33,124 bases of DNA from Bifidobacteriaceae bacterium (lineage in GTDB: Bacteria; Actinomycetota; Actinomycetes; Actinomycetales; WQXJ01), in contig JAITIG010000158.1 in assembly GCA_031279575.1 (NCBI GenBank), positions 1 to 33,124 of the forward strand. The letters are read 5' to 3'. The notes beneath the pieces are model-generated. The model had not been told where the DNA came from. It saw only the letters and a list, made by a program, of their open reading frames with translations, and did no database searches. How positions within the stretch are numbered: the first letter of the stretch is position 1; each line of letters opens with the position of its first letter. The position numbers and the translations under genes were made by a program. Positions 7,932 through 15,901 of this stretch are shown piece after piece.

Positions 7932-9368
7932 TTGACCGATTCGCCCAGCACCGAGGGGGCCGCCGCCCCCGGCAGCCCCGAAGCCGGCCTCGGCCCGGCC
8001 GTCATCGGCAAACGCGAACTGATGGCGGTGGGCGTCAACGGCGTGGCCTCCCAATCGGTGGCGCAAGCCTACGAGGGCCAGCTGCTCTACTTCACCACCA
8101 ACGCGCTCGGCCTGCCCATCGCCCTGGCCGGCTACCTGTCGCTGATCGTGACCTTCTGGGACGCCGTCAACGACCCGCTGGTGGGGCACATCGCCAACAA
8201 CCGCGTCTTCAAGAGCGGCGAGCGCATCCGGCCCTATTTCAAATGGTTCACGCCGTTCTTCGTCATCTTCGGCATTTTGGTGTTCACGGTGCCGGACTTG
8301 CCGATCTGGGGCAAGTTCTGCTTCGCCCTGGCCATCCGCATGGTTTACGACTTCGCCCTGACCTTCCTGGAGATGCCGATGACGGCGCTCAGGGTGCTGC
8401 AAAGCCCCTATTCGCGCGACCGGGTGGCGCTCAACCAGTACTACACGGTGGGCGGCACCATCGGGATCGGCGTCGGATCGGTCCTGTTTGTGCCGCTGGT
8501 GCTGGCCATCGGCGGCAGCGACGGCCAAGGCGGCATCGCCAACCCGGCGCTGGGCTTCTTTGGCGCCGTGGCCGTGTTCTACGCCATGTTCGGCTGCACG
8601 CTGTACCTGTACTACTTCAACTCGCGCGAGCGGGTCAAGTCGCGCCACGCCGGCTCCGAATTCCGCAAAGACAAGCTCTGGCCCACCTTGGCGGCGTTGT
8701 GCCGCACCAAGGTGTGGCCGGTCCAAGTGGTGTTCAAGTTCCTCAACGCCTTGTGCTCGATGACGATTGTGGCCACCTTGAGCTACTTCTGCCAGTACGT
8801 CATGGGCGACCTGTCCTGGGTGCCGATCACCATGATGGCCTTCCTGCTGGGCGGCCTGGCGGTGGTGCCGTTCGCCAAGCCGCTGGCCGCCAAGGTGACT
8901 GTGCGCGGCCTGCTGATCATCGCCGGCCTGGCCTTCACCGTCTCCAAGATCGCCTTCGTGGCCGCGCCCGAGGCCATCTCGGTGCTGATGGCCAACGCCT
9001 TGCTGACCGGGGTGGCGGTGGCCCTGAGCAACGTGGGCCTGGGCGTCTACGACGCCTATGTCGGCGACGTGGTGGAGATGTCCTACAAGAAGCGGGCCGA
9101 TGGCATGATCTTCGCGCTGGGCTCCTTCTTCCGCAAATCCTGCTACGCGCTGACCACCTTCGGCATCACCCAATGGCTGGCCGCGGCCGGCTTCGACGCC
9201 GAGCTGGTGGCCCAAAACGATGGCGCGCTGAACGTGCTCAAAGCCATGCTGGGCTGGGTGCCGCTGGCGCCGTCGATCCTGTTCTTGCTCATCGCCTGGT
9301 TCTTCATGGTGGAAAAGCAGGCCAAGCAGATCCACGCCGCCGAGGGCGTCGCCATCGCCGAGGCCTAG
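7932..9368 (+). CDS. GPH-type (MFS_2) sugar/solute symporter
   Basis: Integral membrane transporter of 478 residues with about 12 helices. It resembles the glycoside-pentoside-hexuronide:cation symporter group (melibiose carrier-like). After a hydrophilic Ala/Gly/Pro N-terminus (1-25) the sequence runs ELMAVGVNGVASQS, then FWDAVNDPLVGHIANN. This is the conserved loop after helix 2 in which Asp residues take part in cation coupling in MelB-type carriers. The substrate cannot be told from sequence. TTG at 7932 is chosen because GGGAG lies six bases upstream and the next in-frame start would remove conserved sequence. The gene is convergent with the S58 peptidase gene; the two stop codons overlap on a CTAG. 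It stands alone, with a palindrome in its leader. Confidence 0.88.
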   Translation: MTDSPSTEGAAAPGSPEAGLGPAVIGKRELMAVGVNGVASQSVAQAYEGQLLYFTTNALGLPIALAGYLSLIVTFWDAVNDPLVGHIANNRVFKSGERIRPYFKWFTPFFVIFGILVFTVPDLPIWGKFCFALAIRMVYDFALTFLEMPMTALRVLQSPYSRDRVALNQYYTVGGTIGIGVGSVLFVPLVLAIGGSDGQGGIANPALGFFGAVAVFYAMFGCTLYLYYFNSRERVKSRHAGSEFRKDKLWPTLAALCRTKVWPVQVVFKFLNALCSMTIVATLSYFCQYVMGDLSWVPITMMAFLLGGLAVVPFAKPLAAKVTVRGLLIIAGLAFTVSKIAFVAAPEAISVLMANALLTGVAVALSNVGLGVYDAYVGDVVEMSYKKRADGMIFALGSFFRKSCYALTTFGITQWLAAAGFDAELVAQNDGALNVLKAMLGWVPLAPSILFLLIAWFFMVEKQAKQIHAAEGVAIAEA

Positions 9369-10474
9369 CCGGCCGCGATCCAGTCCAGGGGCATGGCCTC
9401 GACGGTGCGCCCGCGCAGGCCGGTGGTGGTGTGGGCCTGGCACAGGCAGTTGACCACCGCCTCCTCGGTGGCCTCGACCGCGGCGGCGAACAGCGGGTCG
9501 ATCGCCCAATCGGAGACCAGCTCGACCGCCAGCGACCGCCCGCCGAACGGCACGGTGTAGCCGGTGGAGAAGGCCAGCGCGATCTCGCCGCTGCCGTTGG
9601 AGCCGTAGGAGCCGAGCCGGGCCAGCCCCAGCGGGCCGCGCCCGGCCAGGCGGCGCAGCTGCAAAGCGCTCAGCGGGGCGTCGGTCGCCAGCACCAAAAT
9701 GCACGAGCCGGGGTCCGGCGGGAAGGCCTGGCCCTGCCAGCGCGGGTCGGGGCAGGCCTGGCCCACAGCCGTCCCGCCGATCGTCAGGTAGGCCCGGTTG
9801 CCGAAGTTGGCCAGCGCCAAGGCCCCCACCGTGTGCCCGCCCAAACTGGCGGGCAGCCGGCGCGAGGCGGTGCCGATCCCGCCTTTGAAACTGAAGCAGG
9901 CCATGCCGGTCCCGGCGCCCACATCGCCTTCCGCCACCGGCCCGCCGGCCGCCTGGTCCAGCGCCGCCCAAACGTGCTCGGCCCGCACATGCAGGCCGAT
10001 GGCGTCGTTCAAGTAGGCGTCGTTGCATTCGCCGACCACCGGCGTGACCAGGTCCCCGGCCGACATCAGGGCCGGGAAGCGGTCGATCAGGTAGCGCGCC
10101 ACGGCATCGTAGGCCACCCCCACCCCGAGCGTGTTGGTCAGCACAATGGGCGTGGCGATCCCGCCGATCTCCCGCACCACCTCCGCCCCGGTCAGCTCCC
10201 CGAAGCCGTTCAGCACATGCATCCCAGCCGGGTAGCCGACCTGCCCGATGCCCTCGCCGGGCCAGATCGCGCTCACCCCGGTGCGGGCCGGGCCCAGCCC
10301 CGGGCCGCCGGGCGGCTGGCCGTGGCGCACAGTGGCGTGGCCAACCCTGACCCCGGCCACATCGGTGATGGCGTTGAGGGGGCCGGTCGGCAGCAGGCCA
10401 AGGCGCAGGCCCAAATCCCGGGCGCGGGCGCGGGCCCCTGGCGCCGGCCGCGCGGCATCGTGATTGCGGCTCAT
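9365..10474 (-). CDS. P1/DmpA-family (S58) self-processing aminopeptidase
   Basis: A 369-residue Ntn-type hydrolase. Family members are made as one chain that cleaves itself before a serine, which then becomes the N-terminal nucleophile; they act as L-aminopeptidase/D-esterase-amidase or beta-peptidyl aminopeptidase. The cleavage site is seen as Gly256-Ser257 in PGSCILVLATDAPL. Ser295 and Glu297 in SNGSGEI lie at the same spacing from the nucleophile (38 and 40 residues) as the BapA triad Ser250/Ser288/Glu290. Other signatures are ITDVAGVRVGH near residue 36 and NDAYLND at 151. ATG at 10474 is preferred because a TATGCT hexamer lies seven bases upstream, implying a leaderless message. The natural substrate is unknown. 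The gene is divergent from a serine hydrolase. Confidence 0.93.
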   Translation of the reverse strand: MSRNHDAARPAPGARARARDLGLRLGLLPTGPLNAITDVAGVRVGHATVRHGQPPGGPGLGPARTGVSAIWPGEGIGQVGYPAGMHVLNGFGELTGAEVVREIGGIATPIVLTNTLGVGVAYDAVARYLIDRFPALMSAGDLVTPVVGECNDAYLNDAIGLHVRAEHVWAALDQAAGGPVAEGDVGAGTGMACFSFKGGIGTASRRLPASLGGHTVGALALANFGNRAYLTIGGTAVGQACPDPRWQGQAFPPDPGSCILVLATDAPLSALQLRRLAGRGPLGLARLGSYGSNGSGEIALAFSTGYTVPFGGRSLAVELVSDWAIDPLFAAAVEATEEAVVNCLCQAHTTTGLRGRTVEAMPLDWIAAG

Positions 10475-10481
10475 GGTCGTT

Positions 10482-10487
10482 AGCATA
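10482..10487 (-). promoter_or_regulatory. -10 element of the S58 peptidase, leaderless
   Basis: On the minus strand TATGCT ends seven bases before ATG 10474, so transcription would start at or next to the start codon. No ribosome site is present between. An alternative ATG at 10486 falls inside this hexamer, which argues against it. Confidence 0.5.
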
Positions 10488-10525
10488 GACGGGTTGTTTC
10501 GACCGAATCCGCAGGAGGGACCCTG

Positions 10526-11959
10526 GTGGCAGCCATCAGCATGGCAACTTCGCTGGCGCCGTCGCTGGCGGGCCTGGCCCAGGCCGAGGGCATCCCCGGT
10601 TTGCTGCTGGCCACCCGGGCGGGGGACGACTTCGCCGTCGCCGCCACCGGCGCGGCCGACCTGGCGACCGGCCGGGGGCTGGACGCGGACACCATCTTCC
10701 CCATCGGATCGTGCTCCAAAGCCTTCATCGCCGCGGCCGTGGCCATCCTGGTCGATGACGCCGCCATCGGCTACGACGACCCGGTGGCGGAGCTGGTGCC
10801 CGGCTTCGAGCTGGCCACACCGGAGTTGACGGCCGGGCTGCGAGTGCGCGACATGCTGTCCCACAACTCCGGCCTGGCCCGCCACGACGCCATCTTCGAG
10901 GTCCAACCGGCCGGCCTGGACGCCCGCGGGCTGGTGCGCCGGCTGCGCCTGATGGCGCCGGTGGCCCCATTGCGCTACCGCATGTCCTACCAAAACCACA
11001 TGTATGTCCTGGCCAGCGTGCTGGTCAGCGAGGTGGCGGGCGAGCCGTGGGACCAGTTCTTGGCCCGCCGCGTGCTTGGGCCCGCCGGGATGCGGCGCAC
11101 CTTCGCCCGCCTGGAGGACTTCGCCGGCGATCCCAACGTGGCCTTCCCCTACGGCCCCAGGGCCGGCGGCGAGCCCGCCCGGCTGGCCTTCGACGACGTC
11201 TACGCCCTGGCCGGGGCGGCCGGCTGCATGGCCTCGACGGCGCGCGACATGGACCGCTGGCTGCGCCTCCAACTCGGCCGCGGGCAGATCGAGGGCCGGC
11301 GGATCTTCTCCGAGGCGGCCGCGGCCGCCCTGCACTCGCCGCAAACCATCATCCGGCCGGGCGAGTTCTTCCCCTTCGAGGCCCCTGAGCTGGACTTCCG
11401 CAGCTACGGCCTGGGGTGGACCATCCAAACCATGCACGGGCGCAAACTGGTGGCCCACGGCGGCGCGATCCGCGGTTTCCGCACCTTGGCGGGATTCGCG
11501 CCCGAGGCCGAGGCCGCCTTCTTCATCGCCGGCAACCTGGACCGCATGACCATCCACGAGCCGCTCGGGCTGGAGGTGGCGGCCCGCCTGCTGGGCTGGG
11601 AGGAGGACGATTGGCTGGGCAAACTGGGCGCGATCATGGCCCCCGCCGCGGCCGCGGCCGCCGCCAGCGAGGCCGAGTTCTGGGCCGGTGCGGCCGGGGC
11701 GGCGCCCGCCCACCCGGAGGCGGCCTACACCGGGCGCTACAGCTCCGAGCTGTACGGCCAGGCCGAGATCCGGCGCGGCCCGGGCGGCCTGGAGGCGGCG
11801 ATGGGCCAAGTGCGGCTGGAGTTGCGGCCAGTTGGGGGCGACGCCTTCGCCTCGGTGCTGCCCAGCGGCCTGCGCTGCCCGCTGGCCTTCGAGGTCGCGG
11901 CCGGCCGCGCCACCAGCTTCGAGTGGAACCCGGACACCCCGGTCCGCTTCACCCGCTGA
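10526..11959 (+). CDS. Serine hydrolase, class C beta-lactamase fold with C-terminal extension
   Basis: A 477-residue member of the S12/class C beta-lactamase-like superfamily, which includes D-aminopeptidases, esterases and beta-lactamases. The catalytic triplet of motifs is complete: Ser62-x-x-Lys65 (SCSK), Tyr155-x-Asn157 (YQN) and His311-Gly-Gly313 (HGG) in place of KTG. The C-terminal 90 residues (AAYTGRYSSELYG onward) look like the DUF3471-type beta-barrel often attached to such hydrolases. No clear signal peptide is seen, so it is probably cytoplasmic, unlike true beta-lactamases. GTG at 10526 has AGGAGGG six bases upstream. It is divergent from the DmpA-type peptidase by 51 bases, suggesting a shared role in handling D-amino acid or beta-peptide substrates; that is inference. 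Confidence 0.9.
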   Translation: MAAISMATSLAPSLAGLAQAEGIPGLLLATRAGDDFAVAATGAADLATGRGLDADTIFPIGSCSKAFIAAAVAILVDDAAIGYDDPVAELVPGFELATPELTAGLRVRDMLSHNSGLARHDAIFEVQPAGLDARGLVRRLRLMAPVAPLRYRMSYQNHMYVLASVLVSEVAGEPWDQFLARRVLGPAGMRRTFARLEDFAGDPNVAFPYGPRAGGEPARLAFDDVYALAGAAGCMASTARDMDRWLRLQLGRGQIEGRRIFSEAAAAALHSPQTIIRPGEFFPFEAPELDFRSYGLGWTIQTMHGRKLVAHGGAIRGFRTLAGFAPEAEAAFFIAGNLDRMTIHEPLGLEVAARLLGWEEDDWLGKLGAIMAPAAAAAAASEAEFWAGAAGAAPAHPEAAYTGRYSSELYGQAEIRRGPGGLEAAMGQVRLELRPVGGDAFASVLPSGLRCPLAFEVAAGRATSFEWNPDTPVRFTR

Positions 11960-11980
11960 CCCGCCGCGGCGCCCGGCGGG
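11960..11980 (+). terminator. GC hairpin after the serine hydrolase
   Basis: CCCGCCG (11960-11966) pairs perfectly with CGGCGGG (11974-11980) around a seven-base loop, starting at the last base region of the TGA stop. There is no U-tract, as is usual in GC-rich actinobacteria. It lies immediately before the -10 of the next gene. Confidence 0.5.
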
Positions 11981-11987
11981 CGGGGGC

Positions 11988-11993
11988 TAGCCT
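11988..11993 (+). promoter_or_regulatory. -10 element of the MFS transporter, leaderless
   Basis: TAGCCT ends six bases before GTG 12000, with no ribosome site between. It follows directly on the terminator hairpin at 11960-11980. Confidence 0.45.
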
Positions 11994-11999
11994 GGCTGG

Positions 12000-13199
12000 G
12001 TGGGCTCGAAGGCCGGCCGGATGCCGCGCAACGTCTGGATCCTGACTGGGATCGCGCTGGGCGTGGCCGTCGGGTACGGCGTGGTCAACCCGGTGCTGCC
12101 GGTCTTCGCCGCCTCCTTTGGCGTGGACGAGTTCGCCGCCGCCGCTGTGATCAGCGCTTTCGCTTTGATGCGGTTGGTTTTCGCGCCCGCCGTGGGCGCA
12201 CTGGCGGACCGCTGGGGCCACCGCGCGGTGTTGGTCGCCGGGGTTCTGATTGTGGCCGCCTCATCGGTCGGGGTCGGCTTCGCCGCCTCCTACGCCCAAT
12301 TGCTGGCCTTGCGCGGGCTGGGCGGGATCGGCTCGGCCATGTTCTCGGTGGCGGCCATGACGGTGCTGCTGGCCTCGGTCGAGGCCGGCCGGCGGGGCCG
12401 GGCCTCGGCCCTGTTCCAGGGCGGTTTCCTGGTCGGCGCGGTGAGCGGCCCCGCCATCGGAGGCCTGCTGGCGGGCATCTCGCTGCGGGCGCCGTTCTTC
12501 TTCTACGCCGCCACCCTGGCCGGCGCCGCCGCCGTCGCCCTCGGCCTGCAACCCATCCCGGCCGCCGGGCCGGGAGCGGGCGGCGGGCAGACGGCATCGG
12601 GCGGCGTAGGGGCGAAGCCGCTGCGCCAGGTGCTGCGGGACCGGCGCTACCAGGCGGCGCTGCTGGCGCACTTGGCGCAGGGCTGGAACATGAACGGGGC
12701 CCGGGGCGCGCTCATCCCGCTGTTCGTGGCCGCCTACCTGGTGGCGGACCCGGCGCGGGCGGCGCTGGGGGCGGGCGTGGCCCTGTCGGTGGCGGCGGGG
12801 GTGCAAATGGCGGTGATTTGGCCCGCCGGGTGGATTGTCGACCGCTACGGCCGGCGCGCGCCCATGGTGGGCGGGGCGCTGCTGGCCGGCCTGGCGCTGG
12901 CCGCCTTGCCGGCCTCGCGCTCCTTGGCCGCCTTGAGCGCCCTGCTGGCGGTCTACGCCCTGGCCGCGGCGGTGATCGGGACCGCCCCGACGGCCGCGGT
13001 GGGGGACGCGGCCGGCCCCGGGGCGACCCGCGCCATCGCGCTCTACTCGATGGCGGGGGACGCCGGCGCGGTGGTTGGGCCGCTGGCGGCCGGGTGGCTG
13101 GCGTCGCAGGTCTCATACCCGGCGGCCTTCGCCGCCGGGGCCGGGCTGTGGGGCGTCTCGGCGCTGGTGTCCGCCCGCATGCGGCCAGAGCGCCGCTAG
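12000..13199 (+). CDS. Major facilitator superfamily transporter (12 helices, drug-efflux-like)
   Basis: A 399-residue inner-membrane MFS protein with two sets of six helices joined by a Gly/Ala-rich central loop (about 184-205). The loop between helices 2 and 3 carries the MFS signature in the form GALADRWGHRAVL, and its repeat in the second half reads GWIVDRYGRRAPM. The family (DHA1-like) suggests proton-driven export of small molecules, but the substrate is not predictable. The start is either GTG 12000, supported by a TAGCCT hexamer six bases upstream, or ATG 12021 (MPRNVWIL). I prefer 12000. It converges with the flavoreductase gene. Confidence 0.86.
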   Translation: MGSKAGRMPRNVWILTGIALGVAVGYGVVNPVLPVFAASFGVDEFAAAAVISAFALMRLVFAPAVGALADRWGHRAVLVAGVLIVAASSVGVGFAASYAQLLALRGLGGIGSAMFSVAAMTVLLASVEAGRRGRASALFQGGFLVGAVSGPAIGGLLAGISLRAPFFFYAATLAGAAAVALGLQPIPAAGPGAGGGQTASGGVGAKPLRQVLRDRRYQAALLAHLAQGWNMNGARGALIPLFVAAYLVADPARAALGAGVALSVAAGVQMAVIWPAGWIVDRYGRRAPMVGGALLAGLALAALPASRSLAALSALLAVYALAAAVIGTAPTAAVGDAAGPGATRAIALYSMAGDAGAVVGPLAAGWLASQVSYPAAFAAGAGLWGVSALVSARMRPERR

Positions 13200-13205
13200 G
13201 GCCGG

Positions 13206-13220
13206 GGCGCGGGCCGCGCC
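13206..13220. terminator. GC hairpin between convergent MFS and flavoreductase genes
   Basis: GGCGCG (13206-13211) and CGCGCC (13215-13220) form a perfect six-pair stem with a three-base loop in the 26-base gap between two convergent stop codons. It could act in both directions. The stem is short and the region is GC-rich, so this is a moderate call. Confidence 0.4.
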
Positions 13221-13225
13221 GGGGC

Positions 13226-14041
13226 TCAGGTGGCGGCCAGGATGCCTGGATCGCCCGCCTGGCCCAGGCGCCAATAGCCGCAGGCGCGCAGGTTGCCGGC
13301 CCCGGGCCGGCCGGCCGCGACCAAGGCCCGGCGCGCCCTGGTCACTTGGCCCGCCTCGCCGGCCAGGAAGAACTTGGTGTCCGGCGCGGCCGGGTGCCAG
13401 CCCGCCGGGGCCAGGCGGCCCTGTTCGGCTAAGTCGGCCAGGGTTGGGCCGCCCAAATCGTGCCAGGCGACCTGGCGCAGGGGCGGCTGGCTCGCGGCAT
13501 CGGCCGGGCCCAAGTCCTGGCGCTCTTGCCGCCCCGCAACCCAAATGCGGACCGCCACCTGGGCGCCGGCTGGGATCGCCGCCAGCCATTGGGTGATGGC
13601 CGGCAGCGCCGCGCTGTCGCCCGCCAGCAGGTAGCGCCGGTGCCGGGCCTCGATGCGGTCGCGGCCCAGCGGGCCGACCAGGCGGAGGCTGTCGCCCGGC
13701 GCGGCCCGGGCGCCCCAGCGCGCCCCGGGGCCCTGGCCGTGGAGCACAAAATCCAGCCCAAACGCGCCCGCCGCCGCGTCCAGGCCAACAATGGTGTAGG
13801 CCCTGGCGGCCATGCCCTCGAACTCCCGGTTGCCCCCGGGCGGCGGTGGCCCGGGCGCGCCGAGCGGGAAATAGGCCCTGACCCAGGCGGCGGTCGCCAC
13901 CGCCCCGGCCGGCGCCAACTCCGGGCAGGCCAAATGCACCCGCCGCAGCCCGGGGGTGATTAGCTCCGCCCCGGTGACCTGGGCCGTCAGCGGCCCCATC
14001 CGGCGCCGCAATGGCACCGGCCGAACGCCTGGCAAAGTCAC
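13226..14041 (-). CDS. Siderophore-interacting protein, FAD/NAD(P)H ferric-siderophore reductase
   Basis: A 271-residue cytoplasmic flavoprotein of the SIP/ViuB type, which releases iron from imported ferric siderophores by reduction. The N-terminal FAD-binding barrel (about 1-130) carries the RxYT motif as RAYTIVGLD near residue 80 and a HGQGPGARW stretch. The C-terminal pyridine-nucleotide domain has YLLAGDSAALPAI (about 140) and FFLAGEAGQVTRARRAL (about 228), both typical of the family. GTG at 14041 is supported by a TAGGGT hexamer six bases upstream (leaderless). The gene is alone and divergent from folC across 41 bases. No siderophore transport or iron box is seen next to it. Confidence 0.9.
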   Translation of the reverse strand: MTLPGVRPVPLRRRMGPLTAQVTGAELITPGLRRVHLACPELAPAGAVATAAWVRAYFPLGAPGPPPPGGNREFEGMAARAYTIVGLDAAAGAFGLDFVLHGQGPGARWGARAAPGDSLRLVGPLGRDRIEARHRRYLLAGDSAALPAITQWLAAIPAGAQVAVRIWVAGRQERQDLGPADAASQPPLRQVAWHDLGGPTLADLAEQGRLAPAGWHPAAPDTKFFLAGEAGQVTRARRALVAAGRPGAGNLRACGYWRLGQAGDPGILAAT

Positions 14042-14047
14042 CCGCCC

Positions 14048-14053
14048 ACCCTA
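14048..14053 (-). promoter_or_regulatory. -10 element of the siderophore-interacting protein gene
   Basis: On the minus strand TAGGGT ends six bases before GTG 14041. It lies where the -35 of the divergent folC promoter should be, so the two promoters are back to back. Confidence 0.45.
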
Positions 14054-14069
14054 GCCCCCCGGCCCCGCC

Positions 14070-14075
14070 TACTAT
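14070..14075 (+). promoter_or_regulatory. -10 element of folC, leaderless
   Basis: TACTAT, close to the TATAAT consensus, ends seven bases before GTG 14083. No ribosome site is visible between them. Confidence 0.55.
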
Positions 14076-14082
14076 TGAGGCC

Positions 14083-15438
14083 GTGACGGATCGGGACTTG
14101 GAACGGCAGGTGGCGGCGGCCTGCGCGGAGATTTTGAGCCGGACGCCGGAGGACCGGCCCAAACCAACCCTGGACCGGATCCAGGCGGCAGTCGACCTGC
14201 TGGGGGACCCGCAGCGCGCCTGCAAGGTCATCCACGTGGCCGGCACCAACGGCAAAACCTCCACCGCCCGGATCGCCGAATCCCTCATCAGAGCCCACGG
14301 CCTGCGCACCGGCCAGTTCACCTCGCCGCATCTGCGCAGCCTGGGCGAGCGGATCGCCATCGACGGCCAGCCGATCGCCCCGGCCGCCTTCCTGGACGCC
14401 TACTCGCAGGTCGCGCCGGTCGCCCAGTTGGTGGACCAGCGCTCGCAGGACCAAGGCGGCCCGCCGATGAGCTTCTTCGAGGTCCTGACCGCGCTGGCCT
14501 TGACGGCCTTCGCCGACGCCCCGGTCGATGTCGCCATCGTGGAAGTCGGCCTGGGCGGGACCTGGGACGCCACCAACGTGGTCGACTCGACCGTCCAGGT
14601 GGTCACCCCGATAGCCCGCGACCACGAGCAGTGGCTGGGCGCTTCGCTGGAGCAGATCGCCGCCGAGAAAGCCGGCATCATCCGCTCCCGGGCCGTCATC
14701 GGCCGCCAGCGCCCCGAGCCGGCCGCCGTGCTGCAGCGCGCCTTGATCGAGCGCGACGCCGTGGGCTACTGGCTGGGCGAGGACTTCGACGTGACCGCCC
14801 GCGGCCTGGCGGTGGGCGGCCAAGTGGTGCGCCTGCGCGGCCTGGCCGGCCACTACGAGGAGGTCCTGCTGCCGCTCTTCGGCGCCCACCAGGCGGACAA
14901 CGCCGCCCTGGCCGTCGCCGCCGCGGAGCTTTTGCTGTCCGATGCCGACTACCCGCTTCCCGCCGCCGCCTACCTGGAGGGGTTGGAGACCGCCACATCG
15001 CCCGGCCGCCTCGAGCTGGTGGGCCGCGGCCCCACCGTGCTGGTGGACGCGGCGCACAATGTGGCCGGCGCGCAGGCGCTGGCCGAGGCGGTCGAAGAAG
15101 CCTTCCCGATCGGGTTGATAGGGGTGGTCGGGATGCTGGCGGACAAAGACGCGGAGGGTTTCCTGGGGGTCTTGGAGCCAGTGCTGGACCAGGTGGTGGT
15201 GACGCGGTCGACCTCGCCCAGGGCGGTCCAGCCGGCCGCCTTGGGGGCGGTGGCGCGGGAGGTCTTCGGCCCCGACCGGGTCGAGGTCCAAGAACGGCTC
15301 GACGACGCCCTGGCCCGCGCCATCGAACTGGCCGGCTGCGACACGCCCCAGGCCCCGGGCGAACTCGCCACCGGGGTGCTGGCCACCGGCAGCGTCACCA
15401 TCGCCGCCGAGGCGCGCACCCTGCTGCGGGCCGGCTGA
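14083..15438 (+). CDS. folC: Folylpolyglutamate synthase / dihydrofolate synthase
   Basis: Adds glutamate to dihydropteroate and folates, keeping folate cofactors in the cell. The 451 residues match the bifunctional FolC length. The ATP-binding loop AGTNGKTS lies at 53-60 and the Mur-ligase-family central domain continues with FTSPHLRSLGERI. DVAIVEVGLGGTWDATNVV (about 160) is the family signature, and the C-terminal domain has VLVDAAHNVAGAQAL, including the conserved DxAHN motif. I place the start at GTG 14083 because a TACTAT -10 sits seven bases upstream; an upstream ATG at 14011 would run into the neighbouring gene. ndk follows after 40 bases, the usual actinobacterial order folC-ndk. Confidence 0.96.
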   Translation: MTDRDLERQVAAACAEILSRTPEDRPKPTLDRIQAAVDLLGDPQRACKVIHVAGTNGKTSTARIAESLIRAHGLRTGQFTSPHLRSLGERIAIDGQPIAPAAFLDAYSQVAPVAQLVDQRSQDQGGPPMSFFEVLTALALTAFADAPVDVAIVEVGLGGTWDATNVVDSTVQVVTPIARDHEQWLGASLEQIAAEKAGIIRSRAVIGRQRPEPAAVLQRALIERDAVGYWLGEDFDVTARGLAVGGQVVRLRGLAGHYEEVLLPLFGAHQADNAALAVAAAELLLSDADYPLPAAAYLEGLETATSPGRLELVGRGPTVLVDAAHNVAGAQALAEAVEEAFPIGLIGVVGMLADKDAEGFLGVLEPVLDQVVVTRSTSPRAVQPAALGAVAREVFGPDRVEVQERLDDALARAIELAGCDTPQAPGELATGVLATGSVTIAAEARTLLRAG

Positions 15439-15439
15439 C

Positions 15440-15466
15440 CCGGCGGCGGCGCGCCGCGCCCGCCGG
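15440..15466 (+). terminator. GC hairpin between folC and ndk
   Basis: CCGGCGG (15440-15446) pairs with CCGCCGG (15460-15466); the 13-base interior is itself GC-rich and self-complementary. It begins two bases after the folC stop and ends directly against the ndk -10 hexamer, so terminator and next promoter are abutted. Confidence 0.45.
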
Positions 15467-15472
15467 TAGGCT
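15467..15472 (+). promoter_or_regulatory. -10 element of ndk, leaderless
   Basis: TAGGCT ends six bases before ATG 15479. A GAAGG sequence lies too close to the start to be a normal ribosome site. Confidence 0.45.
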
Positions 15473-15478
15473 CGAAGG

Positions 15479-15901
15479 ATGCCAAACACTGAGCGAGTCC
15501 TGGTCCTGGTCAAACCCGACGGCGTGGAGCGCGGCCTGGTGGGGCAGGTGATCGCCCGGGCCGAGGCCCGCGGCTACCGCATCGCCCGCCTGGAATTGCG
15601 CTGCGCCACACCCGAGCTGCTGGCCGAGCACTACGCCGAGCACGCCGCCAAACCGTTCTACCCCGCCCTGGTCGAGTACATGACCTCCGGCCCGGTGGTG
15701 GCCCTGGTGCTGGAGGGCGCCCAGGTCATAGCCGCCTTCAGGGCCATGGCCGGGGCGACCGACCCGGTCAAGGCCCAGCCGGGCACCATCCGGGGCGACT
15801 TCGGCCGGGATTGGGGCACGGGCGAGATCATGAACATTGTGCACGCCTCGGATTCGCCTGCCTCGGCCGCGCGCGAGATCGCGATCTGGTTCCCGGCCTG
15901 A
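15479..15901 (+). CDS. ndk: Nucleoside diphosphate kinase
   Basis: Transfers phosphate from ATP to other nucleoside diphosphates through a phosphohistidine, balancing NTP and dNTP pools in the cytosol. The 140 residues match the family length. The N-terminal VLVKPDGVERGLVG stretch and the active-site His122 in NIVHASDS are present, as are PGTIRGDFG (101-109) and the conserved FYPALVEYMTSGPVVA stretch near residue 60. It follows folC and converges on smc, with a hairpin spanning the stop codons of both. No anomalies are seen. Confidence 0.97.
   Translation: MPNTERVLVLVKPDGVERGLVGQVIARAEARGYRIARLELRCATPELLAEHYAEHAAKPFYPALVEYMTSGPVVALVLEGAQVIAAFRAMAGATDPVKAQPGTIRGDFGRDWGTGEIMNIVHASDSPASAAREIAIWFPA

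Noticed and set aside
10475..11809. Minus-strand open extension of the S58 peptidase through the serine hydrolase gene
   Set aside because: The added sequence is low-complexity antisense translation; the peptidase family start and a -10 hexamer place the start at 10474.
12590..12601. Shared word ACGGCATCGGGC seen here, near 26074 and near 31901
   Set aside because: Two copies are codons for Thr-Ala-Ser-Gly and the word is built of common GC-rich codons; without counts there is no reason to call it a functional motif.
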